A stretch of DNA of 64,000 bases from Flavobacterium sp. LMO8 (GCF_009495755.1 NZ_WIBJ01000031.1:292811-356810); one strand, 5' to 3'; shown: positions 14,036-23,693, counted from the stretch's first letter. The notes: generated from the sequence alone by a model not told the origin. Made by a program: numbers and translations.

Positions 14036-15136
14036 TTACATTGACTTTTTTTGCTTCTCCACAAAACCATCGGCTTGGAGTTTTAGTAATTCCGTAGCGC
14101 TTTTCTTTTTGTAGTTGTACAGTTCTTTATCTTCTTTGATGTCGGCATAGACTTTATCGTAAATTTCCGCATCGGTTTTCTTTTGTAATTCGCTTTGGTA
14201 ACGATTTTGCGCCAACATATTTTTGATTCCCATTTCGTTATCTTCTTGTTTGAAATCGTATTCGCTTTTTGGCGATAATAATTTGGCAATAATGGGCGAA
14301 GTTTCAATCGCTAAAAACAATAACATAATGAAAAACGATGGTAAGAAAGGTAATTTATTCAACGCATTTATTCGAGCCATTAAGCCGTCGAAACCTTCGA
14401 TAATCGGTTGGGTTTCGGTGACTTTTTTGTCTAAATCGGTTTGTAATGTTTTTGCTTTGGCTTCTAAATCGGTAATTTTTGCTTGGTTTGCAGCTTTTAA
14501 AGTGGCTAAATCTTGCAATGAAGCATCGTGTTTTTCACGTTTTTCTTTATAAACCGGACCTTTGCCTAACTTCTTAGTTCCAGCAGTTCCTTCTGCTTCG
14601 GTGATGTAAACGGAATATAAATCGTTTACTTCTTTCTCTTTTTTAAGAATATCCGATTTTAAACTATCAATTTGGGCTTTGTTTTTATCTAAATCCGATT
14701 GAAAATAATTGGCTACTTGTTTTTTGTTAGCCAACATCATTTCATTTTTCTCTTTTAGTAAAACCGTATTGATTTCTTTTTCAAAGATTTTAATTTCCAA
14801 AGGTTTTGAAATTACGATAGCAATAATAATCGCCAAAGCAATTCGTGGTGTTGCCTGAATAAATTCGTCTAAAAAGCTATCTCTTTTTTTAATGGTAGAC
14901 ACAATAAATCGGTCTAAATTAAAAATAAGCAAACCCCAAACCAATCCGAAAGCAATTGCAATAAAAGCATTATCGAAAACAGTAAAAAGCGCATAAGAAC
15001 TTGCAATAGAAGCCATTACGGCGGTGAAGAAAACGGTAGCTCCAATTCCGGCATATTTGTTTTGCTCGCCATTGGAACAGCTATTAATTATGTCGGAATC
15101 TACGCCCGAACATAACATAAAAAAACGTTTTAACAT
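14036..15136 (-). CDS. DUF4407 membrane protein
   Basis: The 366-residue protein starts with a soluble CSGVDSDIINSC segment followed by TM helices (about residues 29-100). A long coiled coil follows (about 120-245, rich in K, E, Q and L), then another TM pair (LPFLPSFFIMLLFLAIETSP) and a charged tail. This layout fits DUF4407, often encoded in mobile or conflict-system contexts. Function is unknown. It is convergent with the SQR-like gene and stands alone. Confidence 0.8.
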   Translation of the reverse strand: MLKRFFMLCSGVDSDIINSCSNGEQNKYAGIGATVFFTAVMASIASSYALFTVFDNAFIAIAFGLVWGLLIFNLDRFIVSTIKKRDSFLDEFIQATPRIALAIIIAIVISKPLEIKIFEKEINTVLLKEKNEMMLANKKQVANYFQSDLDKNKAQIDSLKSDILKKEKEVNDLYSVYITEAEGTAGTKKLGKGPVYKEKREKHDASLQDLATLKAANQAKITDLEAKAKTLQTDLDKKVTETQPIIEGFDGLMARINALNKLPFLPSFFIMLLFLAIETSPIIAKLLSPKSEYDFKQEDNEMGIKNMLAQNRYQSELQKKTDAEIYDKVYADIKEDKELYNYKKKSATELLKLQADGFVEKQKKSM

Positions 15137-15227
15137 GATGATTGATTTTGATGATTGATGATTAGTACAAATTTAACGCCAAAAGTTTAAAGTTGTTGCT
15201 AATTTGTTGAAAAATAGTTGGTATAAG

Positions 15228-15270
15228 AAAAACCCTCACATTTCCGAATAGTCGGAATGCAAGGGTTTTA
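15228..15270 (-). terminator. Terminator behind ahcY
   Basis: On the minus strand a long stem (AAAACCCT outer, ATTCCGA inner, loop CTAT) is followed by TTTTTCTTATAC. It lies about 50 bases downstream of the ahcY stop. Confidence 0.75.
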
Positions 15271-15320
15271 ATATGTTTTAAGTGACTATTTGCTAATCAC
15301 TTTTCACTATTTACTAAATA

Positions 15321-16637
15321 TTAGTATCTGTAATATTCTGGTTTGAATGGGCCTTGTACTTCTACACCAATATATGCTGCTTGGTCATCACGTAAAGTTT
15401 CTAATTCAACTCCTAATTTAGCTAAGTGTAACATCGCTACTTTTTCATCTAAATGTTTTGGTAACATATAAACGTCATTGTTATAAGCAGCACTGTTGTT
15501 CCATAATTCAATTTGAGCTAATGTTTGGTTAGTAAATGAATTACTCATAACAAAACTTGGGTGACCAGTAGCACAACCTAAGTTTACTAAACGACCTTCA
15601 GCTAAAATGATAATATCGTTTCCGTTGATTGTATATTTATCAACTTGTGGTTTGATTTCGTTTTTAGTATGACCAAAGTTTTTGTTTAACCAAGCCATAT
15701 CAATTTCGTTATCGAAGTGTCCAATGTTACAAACGATAGTTTTATCTTTCATTTGCTCAAAGTGAGAACCTAAAACGATGTCTTTATTTCCTGTTGTAGT
15801 AATAATAATATCAGCAGTTTTGATAACTGTGTCTAATTTTTTAACTTCAAAACCGTCCATAGCTGCTTGTAAAGCACAAATTGGATCAATTTCAGTAACT
15901 GTTACAATAGAACCAGCTCCACGGAAAGAAGCCGCAGTTCCTTTTCCAACGTCACCATATCCACAAACAACTACTCTTTTTCCAGCTAACATAATATCTG
16001 TAGCTCTTCTTACTGCATCAACAGCTGATTCTTTACAACCGTATTTGTTATCAAATTTAGATTTAGTAACTGAATCATTTACGTTAATTGCAGGCATTGG
16101 TAAAGTTCCAGCTTTTACTCTTTCGTATAAACGGTGAACTCCAGTTGTAGTTTCTTCAGATAAACCTTTGATTCCAGCAACTAATTCTGGGTAACGGTCA
16201 ATAACCATATTCGTTAAATCTCCACCATCATCTAAAATCATGTTCAATGGTTGTCTATCTTCACCAAAGAATAAAGTTTGCTCAATACACCAATCGAAAT
16301 CTTCTTCATTCAAACCTTTCCAAGCATAAACCTGAATTCCAGCAGCAGCAATAGCAGCAGCAGCTTGATCTTGAGTTGAAAAAATGTTACAAGAAGACCA
16401 AGTAACTTCTGCACCTAAAGCAATTAAAGTTTCAATTAAAACAGCAGTTTGAATTGTCATGTGAAGACATCCAGCAATTCTAGCTCCTTTTAAAGGTTGA
16501 GTTGCTCCGTATTCTGCTCTTAAAGCCATTAAACCTGGCATTTCAGCTTCTGCTAATTCAATCTCTTTTCTTCCCCAAGCTGCAAGTGAAATATCTTTCA
16601 CTTTATAAGCTACATAAGGTAATGTTTGTGTACTCAT
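15321..16637 (-). CDS. ahcY: Adenosylhomocysteinase (S-adenosylhomocysteine hydrolase)
   Basis: The 438-residue enzyme has [20 protein letters not shown] (around residues 49-68), [16 protein letters not shown], the NAD-binding [20 protein letters not shown] and the C-terminal PFKPEYYRY. It hydrolyses S-adenosylhomocysteine to adenosine and homocysteine, keeping methylation going, as a cytosolic NAD-containing tetramer. A minus-strand promoter with TTTG and TAATTTTG 21 bp apart lies at 16674-16706. Confidence 0.97.
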   Translation of the reverse strand: MSTQTLPYVAYKVKDISLAAWGRKEIELAEAEMPGLMALRAEYGATQPLKGARIAGCLHMTIQTAVLIETLIALGAEVTWSSCNIFSTQDQAAAAIAAAGIQVYAWKGLNEEDFDWCIEQTLFFGEDRQPLNMILDDGGDLTNMVIDRYPELVAGIKGLSEETTTGVHRLYERVKAGTLPMPAINVNDSVTKSKFDNKYGCKESAVDAVRRATDIMLAGKRVVVCGYGDVGKGTAASFRGAGSIVTVTEIDPICALQAAMDGFEVKKLDTVIKTADIIITTTGNKDIVLGSHFEQMKDKTIVCNIGHFDNEIDMAWLNKNFGHTKNEIKPQVDKYTINGNDIIILAEGRLVNLGCATGHPSFVMSNSFTNQTLAQIELWNNSAAYNNDVYMLPKHLDEKVAMLHLAKLGVELETLRDDQAAYIGVEVQGPFKPEYYRY

Positions 16638-16673
16638 CTATTATGTATATTTGTATATTCTAAAATTAGAGTG

Positions 16674-16706
16674 CAAAATTACAAAATAACTTTTTATTTT
16701 TTCAAA
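16674..16706 (-). promoter_or_regulatory. ahcY promoter
   Basis: On the minus strand, TTTG (plus-strand 16703-16706) and TAATTTTG (plus-strand 16674-16681) are 21 bp apart, a Bacteroidetes -33/-7 pair. A plus-strand TATATTTG at 16646-16653 could serve the divergent PPTase gene. Confidence 0.6.
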
Positions 16707-16767
16707 GATTTCTATTAATTTGTGAATTGTTTAATTTTCTAACGATTTGAAAAACAACAAAATATAA

Positions 16768-17397
16768 ATGCCGCTACATAAAATTATACATATCAACGAA
16801 AATACTACTGCGTACTTCTGGCACATTACAGAAGACGTAACTTCGTTATTTAGAGCGGTTTCGTTACGTGATACTTCGCTTTTTCGTTTAGAAGGGATGA
16901 AATCTGAAGAACATCAAAGAGGATTTTTAGCTGTTCGAATGTTGTTACAACATTTGGGTTATACCGATTATGATTTAACTTATGATGAAGCTGGAAAACC
17001 TCATTTAAGTGATGGTAAGCACATTTCTATTTCGCATTCGCACGAATTTTCATGTATTTCTATTAGTGATGAATTGATGGGAATTGATTTAGAAAAACTC
17101 AAAGAAAAAACTTTGAAGATTGCTCCAAGATTTATGGAAGTAAAGCACTTAGAAAATCTTTCAATTTCTGAACAAATGGAAAAGGCAACTGTGGTTTGGG
17201 GTATAAAAGAATCTATTTTTAAAATCAAAAACGAAAAAGGAATCAGTTTTCCAGAGCATATTTTTGAAGATGAGTTTGATTTAAAAGATGGGAAATGTTC
17301 GGCTGAATTGCATTTTAATAATCAAATAGAAAAGTTTAATATACAATTTTATAAAGTAGAAGAGTATATCTTTGTGTGTGCTTTCCTAAATAAATAA
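16768..17397 (+). CDS. 4'-phosphopantetheinyl transferase, Sfp-type
   Basis: The 209-residue protein has HISISHSHEFSCISISDELM, GIDLEKL (metal-binding Asp) and VVWGIKESIFKI, the motifs of the Sfp-type PPTase superfamily. It attaches the pantetheine arm of CoA to carrier proteins such as acyl carrier protein. It is followed after one base by the prenylglyceryl phosphate synthase, so the two are an operon. It begins a chain of five tightly spaced plus-strand genes to 20622. Confidence 0.9.
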   Translation: MPLHKIIHINENTTAYFWHITEDVTSLFRAVSLRDTSLFRLEGMKSEEHQRGFLAVRMLLQHLGYTDYDLTYDEAGKPHLSDGKHISISHSHEFSCISISDELMGIDLEKLKEKTLKIAPRFMEVKHLENLSISEQMEKATVVWGIKESIFKIKNEKGISFPEHIFEDEFDLKDGKCSAELHFNNQIEKFNIQFYKVEEYIFVCAFLNK

Positions 17398-17398
17398 A

Positions 17399-18115
17399 AT
17401 GCAAAACCTATATCAAAATATACTTCAGGCTAAAAAGAACCATCAAAAACTATTGGCTATTCTAATCGATCCCGAAAAGGTTTCAATTGAACAAGCAATT
17501 GTTTTGTCAGATAAAATTAAAATGTCACCAGCCACACATGTTTTTGTGGGTGGAAGCACTTTCAATGGAACGCATTTAGACGAACTGATTTCCGTTATTA
17601 AAACAACTACTCAATTACCCGTTTTAATTTTTCCAGGCCATCCATCCCAGATTTCCAATGAAGCAGACGGAATTTTATTTCTAAGTTTGCTTTCAGGTCG
17701 AAATCCAGAATATTTAATTGAACATCATATTAATTCGGTAGATATATTAGCTAAATCTAATTTAGAAATTATCCCAACAGGTTATTTACTAATCGATGGA
17801 GGAAAAGAAACAGCTGTGCAACGCGTAAGTCAAACGCAACCGATTGAACAAGACAATATCGAATTGGTCTATAAAACGGCAAAAGCAGGCGAGTTTTTAG
17901 GGAAGAAATTGATTTATTTAGAAGCAGGAAGTGGCGCTAATCAGCATGTTTCGTTAGAAATGATTCGCTACGTTGCTCAAAATATCGAAATTCCGTTGAT
18001 TGTAGGAGGCGGCATTCGTTCCATTAAAACCATTCAAGAAGTGTACAATGCTGGAGCTGATTTGGTTGTTATTGGAACCGCATTTGAAAACGATAGTAAT
18101 TTCTTTTCATTATGA
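17399..18115 (+). CDS. Geranylgeranylglyceryl/heptaprenylglyceryl phosphate synthase
   Basis: The 238-residue TIM-barrel protein has LAILIDPEKV near the N-terminus and THVFVGGSTFNGTHLDELIS. LIYLEAGSGANQHVS, LIVGGGIRS and ADLVVIGTAFE follow, matching the GGGPS/PcrB family phosphate-binding loops. It joins a polyprenyl diphosphate to sn-glycerol-1-phosphate. In Bacteroidetes this family makes an ether lipid precursor of uncertain use. The gene overlaps the next start by four bases (ATGA), implying coupling. Confidence 0.93.
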   Translation: MQNLYQNILQAKKNHQKLLAILIDPEKVSIEQAIVLSDKIKMSPATHVFVGGSTFNGTHLDELISVIKTTTQLPVLIFPGHPSQISNEADGILFLSLLSGRNPEYLIEHHINSVDILAKSNLEIIPTGYLLIDGGKETAVQRVSQTQPIEQDNIELVYKTAKAGEFLGKKLIYLEAGSGANQHVSLEMIRYVAQNIEIPLIVGGGIRSIKTIQEVYNAGADLVVIGTAFENDSNFFSL

Positions 18116-18726
18116 TAGAGTTACTTTTTTCTCAATATAAAGACTATTCTAATCTTTTTATTTTTCTTGAATTAACAGCTGTTGTATTTGGAATAATTAG
18201 CGTTTTATTCGCCAGAAAGAATAATATTTTAGTGTATCCAACAGGATTAGTCAGCACACTGATTTTTGTATATATTTTGTTGGAATGGAAATTGTTTGGC
18301 GATTTTATCATCAATATTTACTATTCCATAATGAGTGTTTTAGGTTGGTATTTATGGACAAGAAAGAAAAATGGAGCGGACGAATTTCCAATATCCGTTA
18401 TGAATCGAAAAGATTATTTTATTTCTACCTTAATTTTTACAGGAACCTTACTATTTATTGCGTTGGTTTACCATTTTTTTGATAAATTTACCCATTGGAC
18501 GGCTTATGTAGACACGCTTACAACTGCTTTGTTTTTTGTAGGAATGTGGCTCATGGCCAAACGAAAGATTGAAAACTGGATTATTTGGATTGTAGCCGAT
18601 TTTATTTCGGTGCCTTTGTACTTTTATAAAGGATTGACCTTCTCCAGTATGCAGTTTTTATTATTTACAATTATTGCTATTTTAGGATATTTAGAATGGA
18701 AAAATTATTTAGCGAAGCAGATTTAA
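18112..18726 (+). CDS. PnuC-family vitamin transporter
   Basis: The 204-residue membrane protein has about seven TM helices. The PnuC signature is visible at NIYYSIMSVLGWYLWTRKK (around residues 66-84) and at the end (WIVADFISVPLYFYKGL). PnuC proteins move nicotinamide riboside by facilitated diffusion; PnuT relatives carry thiamin. A TPP-riboswitch-preceded TonB receptor begins about 2.2 kb downstream, so thiamin is an attractive substrate, but the riboswitch does not control this gene. A second relative lies at 39628. Confidence 0.85.
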   Translation: MIELLFSQYKDYSNLFIFLELTAVVFGIISVLFARKNNILVYPTGLVSTLIFVYILLEWKLFGDFIINIYYSIMSVLGWYLWTRKKNGADEFPISVMNRKDYFISTLIFTGTLLFIALVYHFFDKFTHWTAYVDTLTTALFFVGMWLMAKRKIENWIIWIVADFISVPLYFYKGLTFSSMQFLLFTIIAILGYLEWKNYLAKQI

Positions 18727-20228
18727 AATATATAGTTGAACGTGGGAATTCATTAGATAAAATTATGCAACAATTGCATTACTTTAGATATGGAATTCCT
18801 AAAATTAATTTATTAAAATCGGCTACTGTAGAAGATGGGATTTATAAATTTAATGAAGAAACTAAAGCTGATTTTATTACTTATTTTGATAAACATAAAA
18901 ATAAATATAGCATTGAAAAATTTGTTCCAGCTTCTGGTGCTGCAACACGAATGTTTCAATTTTTAAGCGAATTTTTAAATAATTTCAATCCAGAAACCGA
19001 TACTATTACTAGTTATATCAATAAATACAATGTTCAAAGTTTGAATTTGTTTATTGTTGGAATTCGAAATTTTCCATTTCATTCAGAATTAAAAGAAACA
19101 ACCAGGCAACTTTTTCCGGATTATGATTCTTTTCATTCAGATCGTAAAGTTCATGCTATAGTTACTGCATTATTAAGTGATAAAGGATTGAATTTTGCTA
19201 ATAAACCAAAAGGAATTTTGCCTTTTCATAAATATGATAGTCAGATTTTAACTCCTATTGATGAGCATGTGAAAGAATCTGAATTGTTTAGAAAAGAGAA
19301 TGAAAGAACAAAAATTCATTTTACGGTTACTGAAAATTTCAGAATAGATTTTGAAAAAATATTATCAAATTATAAAGATGTACAATCTACCTTTTCCTAT
19401 CAAAACCAATCAAGCGACACCATTGCAGTAACAGATAATAATACACCATTTCGATTGGAAAATGGTGAATTGTTTTTCAGACCAGGTGGTCATGGAGCCT
19501 TAATTGAAAACTTAAATCAGTTGCATTCTGACATTATTTTTATAAAAAATATTGACAACGTTTCGTTACGAAATGGTAATGTAGAAATTCAAAACAAAAA
19601 ATTATTAGGTGGAGTTTTACTTCGAATTCAATATCAAGTATTCGAATATTTAAAACTCCTTTCTCAACCAATTTCTGATGATCTGCTTAAAGAAATAATT
19701 GAATTTGTCGAAACAAAATTATCGTTTCCGTTATCAGAAGAATTCAGTATGTTTCAAAAGAATTACCAAATTGAATATTTAACAAAAATATTGAATCGAC
19801 CTATCCGGGTTTGTGGAATGGTTAAAAATGAAGGAGAGCCTGGTGGAGGTCCGTTTTGGGTTATTGATTCTAAAGGAAGAAGTACGTTACAGATTGTCGA
19901 ATCTTCTCAAATTGATCTATTAAATTTGAAGCAAAAAGAAATTTTTCAAAATTCGACACATTTTAATCCAGTAGATTTAGTATGTAGCGTTAAAGATTTT
20001 AAGGGAAATAAATTTGATTTATTACAATTTGTAGACCCTGAAGCTGCATTTATAACAGAAAAGACTAAAAATGGTAAGCCAATAAAGGCGTTTGAACTAC
20101 CGGGTTTGTGGAATGGCGCTATGGCTAAATGGATTACACTTTTTGTTGAAGTGCCATTGGAAACTTTTAATCCCGTGAAAACGGTTAATGATTTACTGAA
20201 ACCTGCTCATCAACCTGTACATGAATAA
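18696..20228 (+). CDS. DUF4301 family protein
   Basis: The 510-residue soluble protein contains FVPASGAATRMFQFLSEFL (around residues 76-94), a nucleotidyltransferase-like P-loop pattern. ENGELFFRPGGHGALIENLN and KNEGEPGGGPFWV come later. This matches DUF4301, which looks distantly like sugar nucleotidyltransferases. It overlaps pnuC by 31 bases and arfB by 8, so it sits in a coupled operon. The reaction is unknown. Confidence 0.85.
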   Translation: MEKLFSEADLKYIVERGNSLDKIMQQLHYFRYGIPKINLLKSATVEDGIYKFNEETKADFITYFDKHKNKYSIEKFVPASGAATRMFQFLSEFLNNFNPETDTITSYINKYNVQSLNLFIVGIRNFPFHSELKETTRQLFPDYDSFHSDRKVHAIVTALLSDKGLNFANKPKGILPFHKYDSQILTPIDEHVKESELFRKENERTKIHFTVTENFRIDFEKILSNYKDVQSTFSYQNQSSDTIAVTDNNTPFRLENGELFFRPGGHGALIENLNQLHSDIIFIKNIDNVSLRNGNVEIQNKKLLGGVLLRIQYQVFEYLKLLSQPISDDLLKEIIEFVETKLSFPLSEEFSMFQKNYQIEYLTKILNRPIRVCGMVKNEGEPGGGPFWVIDSKGRSTLQIVESSQIDLLNLKQKEIFQNSTHFNPVDLVCSVKDFKGNKFDLLQFVDPEAAFITEKTKNGKPIKAFELPGLWNGAMAKWITLFVEVPLETFNPVKTVNDLLKPAHQPVHE

Positions 20229-20622
20229 AGATGTTGTTTTATCGGAGCTAAATTTTAAAGCAGTTAGAAGTAGCGGAGCAGGAGGACAAAACGTAAATAA
20301 AGTATCTTCTAAAGTAGTGCTAAATTTTGATTTGGTCAATTCAAAGGGGTTGACAGATGATGAAAAGTCATTGTTACAAACTAAAATTGCGACTAAACTT
20401 ACGCAAGACGGAATTTTAATTTTAACTAGTGAAGAAGATAGAAGTCAACTAAAAAATAAAGAAAAAGTCATTAAGAAATTTTTTAAGTTACTTGAAAATG
20501 CTTTGGTTGTTCCAAAAGAACGAAAAGAAACTAAAATTCCAAGAGCAGTAAAAGAAAAACGACTTAATGCTAAAAAAGTAATGAGTAATTTAAAGCAAAA
20601 CAGAAAAAAGCCAAATTTTTAA
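20221..20622 (+). CDS. arfB: Peptidyl-tRNA hydrolase ArfB (release-factor-like)
   Basis: The 133-residue protein has the catalytic GGQ loop RSSGAGGQNVNKVSSKV near residue 20 and a lysine/arginine-rich C-terminal tail (RLNAKKVMSNLKQNRKK). It lacks the codon-recognition domain of RF1/RF2. It therefore fits ArfB/YaeJ/ICT1, which rescues stalled ribosomes by hydrolysing peptidyl-tRNA without a stop codon. It is the last gene of the operon starting at 16768. Confidence 0.93.
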   Translation: MNKDVVLSELNFKAVRSSGAGGQNVNKVSSKVVLNFDLVNSKGLTDDEKSLLQTKIATKLTQDGILILTSEEDRSQLKNKEKVIKKFFKLLENALVVPKERKETKIPRAVKEKRLNAKKVMSNLKQNRKKPNF

Positions 20623-20702
20623 AAACGCAAGGGCAAGCGCAAGTTCAAAAATCAATATAAGAAAGTTTGAAATTGTTCTTGTAATTGTCATTGATATTGC
20701 TT

Positions 20703-20710
20703 TATCTTTG
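20703..20710 (+). promoter_or_regulatory. Promoter -7 box of the riboswitch transcript
   Basis: TATCTTTG fits TAnnTTTG. A TTG at 20679-20681 is 21 bp upstream, within the usual spacing, and the riboswitch starts about 8 bases downstream. Confidence 0.6.
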
Positions 20711-20717
20711 CCCCGTC

Positions 20718-20811
20718 TCAAAGGGGTGCTTAGATTCTTTCAGAATGACAGATTCAAAGCTGAGATCATACCCATAGAACCTAGAACAGGTAATGCTGTT
20801 TAGGGAATTGA
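20718..20811 (+). ncRNA. TPP riboswitch
   Basis: Conserved blocks occur in order: GGGGTGCT (20723-20730), GCTGAGAT (from 20759), ATACCC, GAACCT, CAGGTAATGCTG and TTAGGGA (20800-20806). TCAA and TTGA can close helix P1. Between the first two blocks is an extended P3 arm of about 28 bases, which contains AGATTCTTTCAGAATGACA, a dispersed-repeat sequence also found at 48567. It precedes a TonB receptor, the known context for thiamin-regulated outer-membrane uptake in Bacteroidetes. Confidence 0.92.
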
Positions 20812-20905
20812 CAAAAATAAATGTGCACGTTTATTGGAGTCAGAGTATCAAAATTAATTTTTAACCAAGGAATAATTGCCCCTTTTATTCGTATTTATTT
20901 TACGA

Positions 20906-23059
20906 ATGAAAACTTTATTCAAATCAAGTACAAAGACTTTTTTAAGTCTATTTTCAATTTTCTTTGCTCTTTTTTCTTATTCACAAGAAATCAAGAAAGA
21001 CACTACAAAAGTTACCGAACTTAAAGAAGTTACGGTTTCGTCGGTTAGAGCAAAAGACAAAAATCCAATTACATTTACAAACGTTTCCAAAGAAGAAATT
21101 GCACCTCGAAATTTAGGTCAAGATGTGCCGGTTTTGTTGCAATATTTGCCTTCTGTCGTTAGTACAACAGATGCAGGAAATGGAGTAGGTTACACTTCTA
21201 TGCGTGTGCGTGGATCTGATGGTTCTCGAATTAATGTTACCTTAAACGGAGTTCCCTTTAACGATAGTGAAAGTCAAGGAACCTTTTTTGTGAATTTACC
21301 TGATTTTACTTCTTCATTGGAAAGTGTTCAGCTTCAACGTGGTGTAGGAACTTCAACCAATGGAGCAGGAGCTTTTGGCGCAAGTTTAAACATGGAAACT
21401 AAATCGTATCAAGAAAAAGCATACGCTGAAGTTGCAAATTCTTTCGGAAGCTTTAACACGAGAAAACATACGTTGTCTTTTGGTACAGGCTTGTATAATA
21501 ATTTTGAGTTAAACGGACGAATTTCCAACATTTCTTCGGATGGATTTATTGATAGAGCAACATCAAATATGTTTGGATACTTTTTCAATGCTAATTATGT
21601 AAAAGAATCTACTTTAATAAAATTAATGGCATTTGGAGGAAAAGAAAAAACCTATCAAGCATGGTACGGAACAGAAGATTTAAATGGAAGTAGAACGTTT
21701 AATCCTGCTGGAATGTATTTCGATGAATTCGGAAATATGCAATTCTACAACAATGAAACCGATAATTATTGGCAAAATCACTTTCAATTACATTGGACAG
21801 AGAAATGGTCGGAGAAATGGATTTCAAATGCGGCATTGCATTACACTATTGGAAAAGGTTATTACGAACAATACAAAGAAGATGAAGATTTAACCGATTA
21901 TAATTTGCCTGATTTTAATGGAAATTCAATTTCTGATTTAGTTAGAAAAAGATGGTTAGATAATGATTTCTTCGGAACAACATTTTCTTTAAATTATAAA
22001 ACAGCAAAAACTGATTTATTATTTGGTGGTGCTGCCAATCGTTATTTAGGATTACATTATGGTGAAGTAGTTTGGACTCAGAATTATACTCCAAATTCAA
22101 ATAGATATTACGACGATTATGGAAATAAAGATGATGTGAATTTCTATACAAAAGCATCATACAACGTTACAAACAAGTTGAATTTATTTGCCGATTTTCA
22201 ATACAGAATGGTGTTTTACGATGCCACAAGTGTAAAATTTGATGATGTAAATGATACATTTAGATTCTTTAATCCAAAAGCAGGTTTGAATTACCAATTA
22301 AACACTAAAAATTCATTCTATGGTTATTTTGGAATTGCAAACAAAGAGCCAAGACGAGATGATTACGAAAGTGGAGCTATAAAACCAGAACGTTTGTTTG
22401 ATTATGAATTAGGTTGGAAATACAATTCAGAAAAAGTGAAATTATACGTAAACGCATTTTATATGCGATACAATGATCAATTAGTAATGACTGGTGCATT
22501 AAACGATGTTGGTTCGCCAATTTTTACTAATAGTGGAAAAAGTTATCGATTAGGTTTGGAAGTAGAATCTACAATTGCTTTAACAGATAAGTTGTTTTTG
22601 AATCCAAACATCACCTTGAGTCAAAATAGAAATGAAAAATTTTATTTTCAAAGAGATGGTGTGGTTCAGAATTTAGGAAATACTAATATTGCTTATTCTC
22701 CAAATCTTATTTTTGGAAATAGATTTTCGTATTTACCAGTTAAAGGTTTACAATTATCATTATTGTCAAAATTTGTTGGCGAACAATATATGGGAAATAT
22801 CGATTCAGAAAACTCTAAATTAGACAGTTATTTTATCAATGATTTCAATGTTTCATACGATTGGCAAATTAATAAAGGAATTAAATCCATTATTTTTTCA
22901 GCATTAGTGAACAATGTTTTTGATGTAGAATACGAATCAAACGGATATTTCTATACGTATGATGATGATTCTTCAGGAAGTCCAATTACATATGAAGGAG
23001 CAGGTTACTATCCACAAGCGGGAATTAATTTCTTAGTTGGAGCTACCTTAAAATTTTAG
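20906..23059 (+). CDS. TonB-dependent receptor, probable thiamin uptake
   Basis: The protein of about 717 residues begins at ATG 20906 with a signal peptide (FLSLFSIFFALFSYSQE); an upstream in-frame ATG-like start adds ten residues without purpose. The plug domain runs through PRNLGQDVPVLLQYLPSVVS, SMRVRGSDGSRINVTLNGVP and LQRGVGTSTNGAGAFGASLN. A 22-strand-type barrel follows, ending VGATLKF. The TPP riboswitch about 95 bases upstream suggests thiamin or a thiamin precursor as substrate. The terminal strand and aromatic residue are intact. Confidence 0.88.
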   Translation: MKTLFKSSTKTFLSLFSIFFALFSYSQEIKKDTTKVTELKEVTVSSVRAKDKNPITFTNVSKEEIAPRNLGQDVPVLLQYLPSVVSTTDAGNGVGYTSMRVRGSDGSRINVTLNGVPFNDSESQGTFFVNLPDFTSSLESVQLQRGVGTSTNGAGAFGASLNMETKSYQEKAYAEVANSFGSFNTRKHTLSFGTGLYNNFELNGRISNISSDGFIDRATSNMFGYFFNANYVKESTLIKLMAFGGKEKTYQAWYGTEDLNGSRTFNPAGMYFDEFGNMQFYNNETDNYWQNHFQLHWTEKWSEKWISNAALHYTIGKGYYEQYKEDEDLTDYNLPDFNGNSISDLVRKRWLDNDFFGTTFSLNYKTAKTDLLFGGAANRYLGLHYGEVVWTQNYTPNSNRYYDDYGNKDDVNFYTKASYNVTNKLNLFADFQYRMVFYDATSVKFDDVNDTFRFFNPKAGLNYQLNTKNSFYGYFGIANKEPRRDDYESGAIKPERLFDYELGWKYNSEKVKLYVNAFYMRYNDQLVMTGALNDVGSPIFTNSGKSYRLGLEVESTIALTDKLFLNPNITLSQNRNEKFYFQRDGVVQNLGNTNIAYSPNLIFGNRFSYLPVKGLQLSLLSKFVGEQYMGNIDSENSKLDSYFINDFNVSYDWQINKGIKSIIFSALVNNVFDVEYESNGYFYTYDDDSSGSPITYEGAGYYPQAGINFLVGATLKF

Positions 23060-23077
23060 TTAAAATAAGTTAAGTTG

Positions 23078-23113
23078 AATGAAGCCTGAAAGTTTTATTT
23101 TTCAGGCTTTTTT
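23078..23113. terminator. Bidirectional terminator
   Basis: AAGCCTGAAA and TTTCAGGCTT pair across about ten bases, followed by T's. It lies between the convergent receptor and the Rieske-like lipoprotein genes. Confidence 0.88.
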
Positions 23114-23114
23114 A

Positions 23115-23537
23115 TTAGTTATAAACGCGAAGAGAAACTTCTCCTAATTGTTCCACTCGATAACGTATCATTGGGTATTGCATTTCTTGTGCTTGACCTG
23201 AAAACAAACTATATCTTACGTCATCACATGGACAAACCGCATCAATACCATTTACATACATTGTTGAACATGATGATAGCGCCTGATTTGGGCATGCGGC
23301 ATCATATGCAACATAACCGCTACCTGTATTAAAAATAATAATTCCTCTTATCCCTTGTCCTGCAGCGTTAACATATACTGCATTAGCGGGACTTAATAAA
23401 TTACTATATTGAGGTAAACTCATATTAATATTTAAATTCACAGGATAATTTGGCAAATAAGGGTTGTTGTTTTGAATCTCTTCTTTGTTACAACCAAAAA
23501 AGAAAGGTACTAGAAATAAAATGAGGTACTTTTTCAT
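23115..23537 (-). CDS. Rieske-fold-like lipoprotein without a complete cluster motif
   Basis: The 140-residue protein (from ATG 23537) has a lipobox (LFLVPFFFGC, Cys near residue 16). A beta-rich domain follows with GIRGIIIFNTGSGYVAYDAA and then CPNQ and CPCDDVRYSLFSG. The layout resembles Rieske [2Fe-2S] proteins (CxH...CxxH), but the histidines are replaced (CPN, CPCDD). It could bind a different metal or have lost the cluster. I infer an exported envelope protein; function unknown. Confidence 0.6.
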   Translation of the reverse strand: MKKYLILFLVPFFFGCNKEEIQNNNPYLPNYPVNLNINMSLPQYSNLLSPANAVYVNAAGQGIRGIIIFNTGSGYVAYDAACPNQALSSCSTMYVNGIDAVCPCDDVRYSLFSGQAQEMQYPMIRYRVEQLGEVSLRVYN

Positions 23538-23631
23538 AAGAATTTTTACTATCAATTGTTAAACAAATTTAATTAATTACTTTTGACTAAACATTACGTT
23601 AATACATAAATTAATATTAAAAATAAATTAC

Positions 23632-23678
23632 TATCTTTGTGAAAAGGAATCCCATGCAGGTGGGATTCTTTCTATTTT
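23632..23678 (+). promoter_or_regulatory. greA promoter and leader hairpin (possible attenuator)
   Basis: TATCTTTG (23632-23639) is followed by an 8-bp stem, GAATCCCA at 23647-23654 with TGGGATTC at 23661-23668, and then a T-rich tract. The hairpin lies between promoter and gene, so it could terminate transcription early. The rimP leader has the same arrangement. Confidence 0.6.
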
Positions 23679-23693
23679 ATAAACAATGAAGTC

